A stretch of DNA of 21,807 nucleotides from JARIHD01 sp964610985 (GTDB lineage Bacteria > Patescibacteriota > Saccharimonadia > Saccharimonadales > UBA4665), in assembly GCA_964610985.1 (NCBI GenBank), contig CAZSZJ010000021.1, positions 1 to 21,807 of the forward strand, written 5' to 3'. The position numbers were made by a program, and so were the translations under genes. The notes under the pieces were generated by a model. It was not told the DNA's origin. It worked only from the letters and a program-made list of their open reading frames with translations, and did no database searches. Each line of letters begins with the position of its first letter. Position 1 is the stretch's first letter. Shown here in pieces: positions 21,453 through 21,807 of the stretch.

Positions 21453-21807
21453 ATGCCCCAGAATCAGCTCATCATCCATCCTGACGGCCGCGCGGCCTCA
21501 AGCGCTCCCGAAGTTCCGCACGAAGTCGCTAAGCAATATGGTTTGCATGCCGAAACGCCGTTGACTGAAGAAACTCCTGCCACACCAGACCCAGAGGATC
21601 CGACTATCGAAAACCCCGAAACGGATGCAGCGGTCGATGACATCGCACGTGCCGAAGGTGATCAGTTGCTCGCCGATCAGGATGGCAAAACGGATGCACT
21701 GGTAGTCATACAGTCCAAAGGGTTCGGCGCAAAAGTGCGCCGCTTTTTTGCTGCTTGGTGGCGTAATAAATGGGCCCGCTGGATTACGATTATCGTGCTC
21801 ATGCTGG
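21453..21807 (+). CDS. Membrane protein with acidic N terminus (3' end outside window), unknown function
   Basis: Starts at the ATG two bases after the previous stop (TAA-AT-ATG), probably coupled. The visible 118 codons encode a hydrophilic, strongly acidic region of about 85 residues rich in Pro, Glu, Asp and Thr, then a basic/aromatic stretch (KVRRFFAAWWRNKWARW), then the beginning of a membrane helix (ITIIVLML) cut by the window edge. The layout, a cytoplasmic charged region followed by a membrane helix, matches the preceding gene, so the two may work together outside the membrane. The remainder is needed to identify it. Confidence 0.75.
   Translation, partial: MPQNQLIIHPDGRAASSAPEVPHEVAKQYGLHAETPLTEETPATPDPEDPTIENPETDAAVDDIARAEGDQLLADQDGKTDALVVIQSKGFGAKVRRFFAAWWRNKWARWITIIVLML

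Overview
The window looks like chromosomal DNA of a Candidatus Saccharibacteria (TM7) or other Patescibacteria cell. This rests on compact, tightly coupled genes with 1-4 nt overlaps, GC content that looks roughly balanced by eye, several promoters lying only a few bases from the start codon, many short anchored proteins of no recognised family, a GtrA protein, and a LexA-type DNA-binding protein with no autoprotease domain. TGA serves as an ordinary stop (rmlC, rmlD and the gene at 13567), so the UGA-glycine code of Gracilibacteria/SR1 is excluded. The assignment is inferred from style; no rRNA is present.

Region 1 (1-8523) makes surface-glycan precursors. On the minus strand an operon reads phosphohexomutase, rmlB, rmlC, rmlD, rmlA (cut by the window edge), which is a complete route from glucose-6-phosphate to dTDP-L-rhamnose. 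A divergent plus-strand gene encodes a mannose-1-phosphate guanylyltransferase-like enzyme. A second minus-strand operon holds a WbaP-type lipid-linked initiating sugar transferase and a GT4 glycosyltransferase. Together they would build a rhamnose/mannose-containing glycan on undecaprenyl phosphate.

Region 2 (8524-15498) is the most striking part: one plus-strand operon of five genes. It opens with a 1429-residue secreted protein whose core is a galactose oxidase/glyoxal oxidase-type copper radical oxidase with all expected copper and cofactor residues, surrounded by Fn3, Ig-like and LamG domains. It continues with an anchored beta-rich protein, a ferric-reductase-like haem membrane protein, and two secreted proteins that would start with histidine after signal cleavage, one of them a YcnI-family copper-binding protein. 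I read this as an extracellular H2O2-producing oxidase with its own copper-delivery and redox set.

Region 3 (15499-18704) holds gtrA, overlapped by the LexA-like regulator, then a cobalamin riboswitch in front of a 538-residue protein of unknown function with two cysteine clusters. After it comes a gene-poor stretch of about 370 bp with a strong promoter, a terminator-like leader, a 30-codon gene with a strong ribosome binding site, and a perfect 30-bp inverted repeat.

Region 4 (18705-21807) holds a membrane-anchored DsbA-type thiol oxidoreductase (minus strand), a CNNM/CorC-like membrane protein with CBS domains, and two single-pass membrane proteins of unknown function, the last one cut by the window edge.
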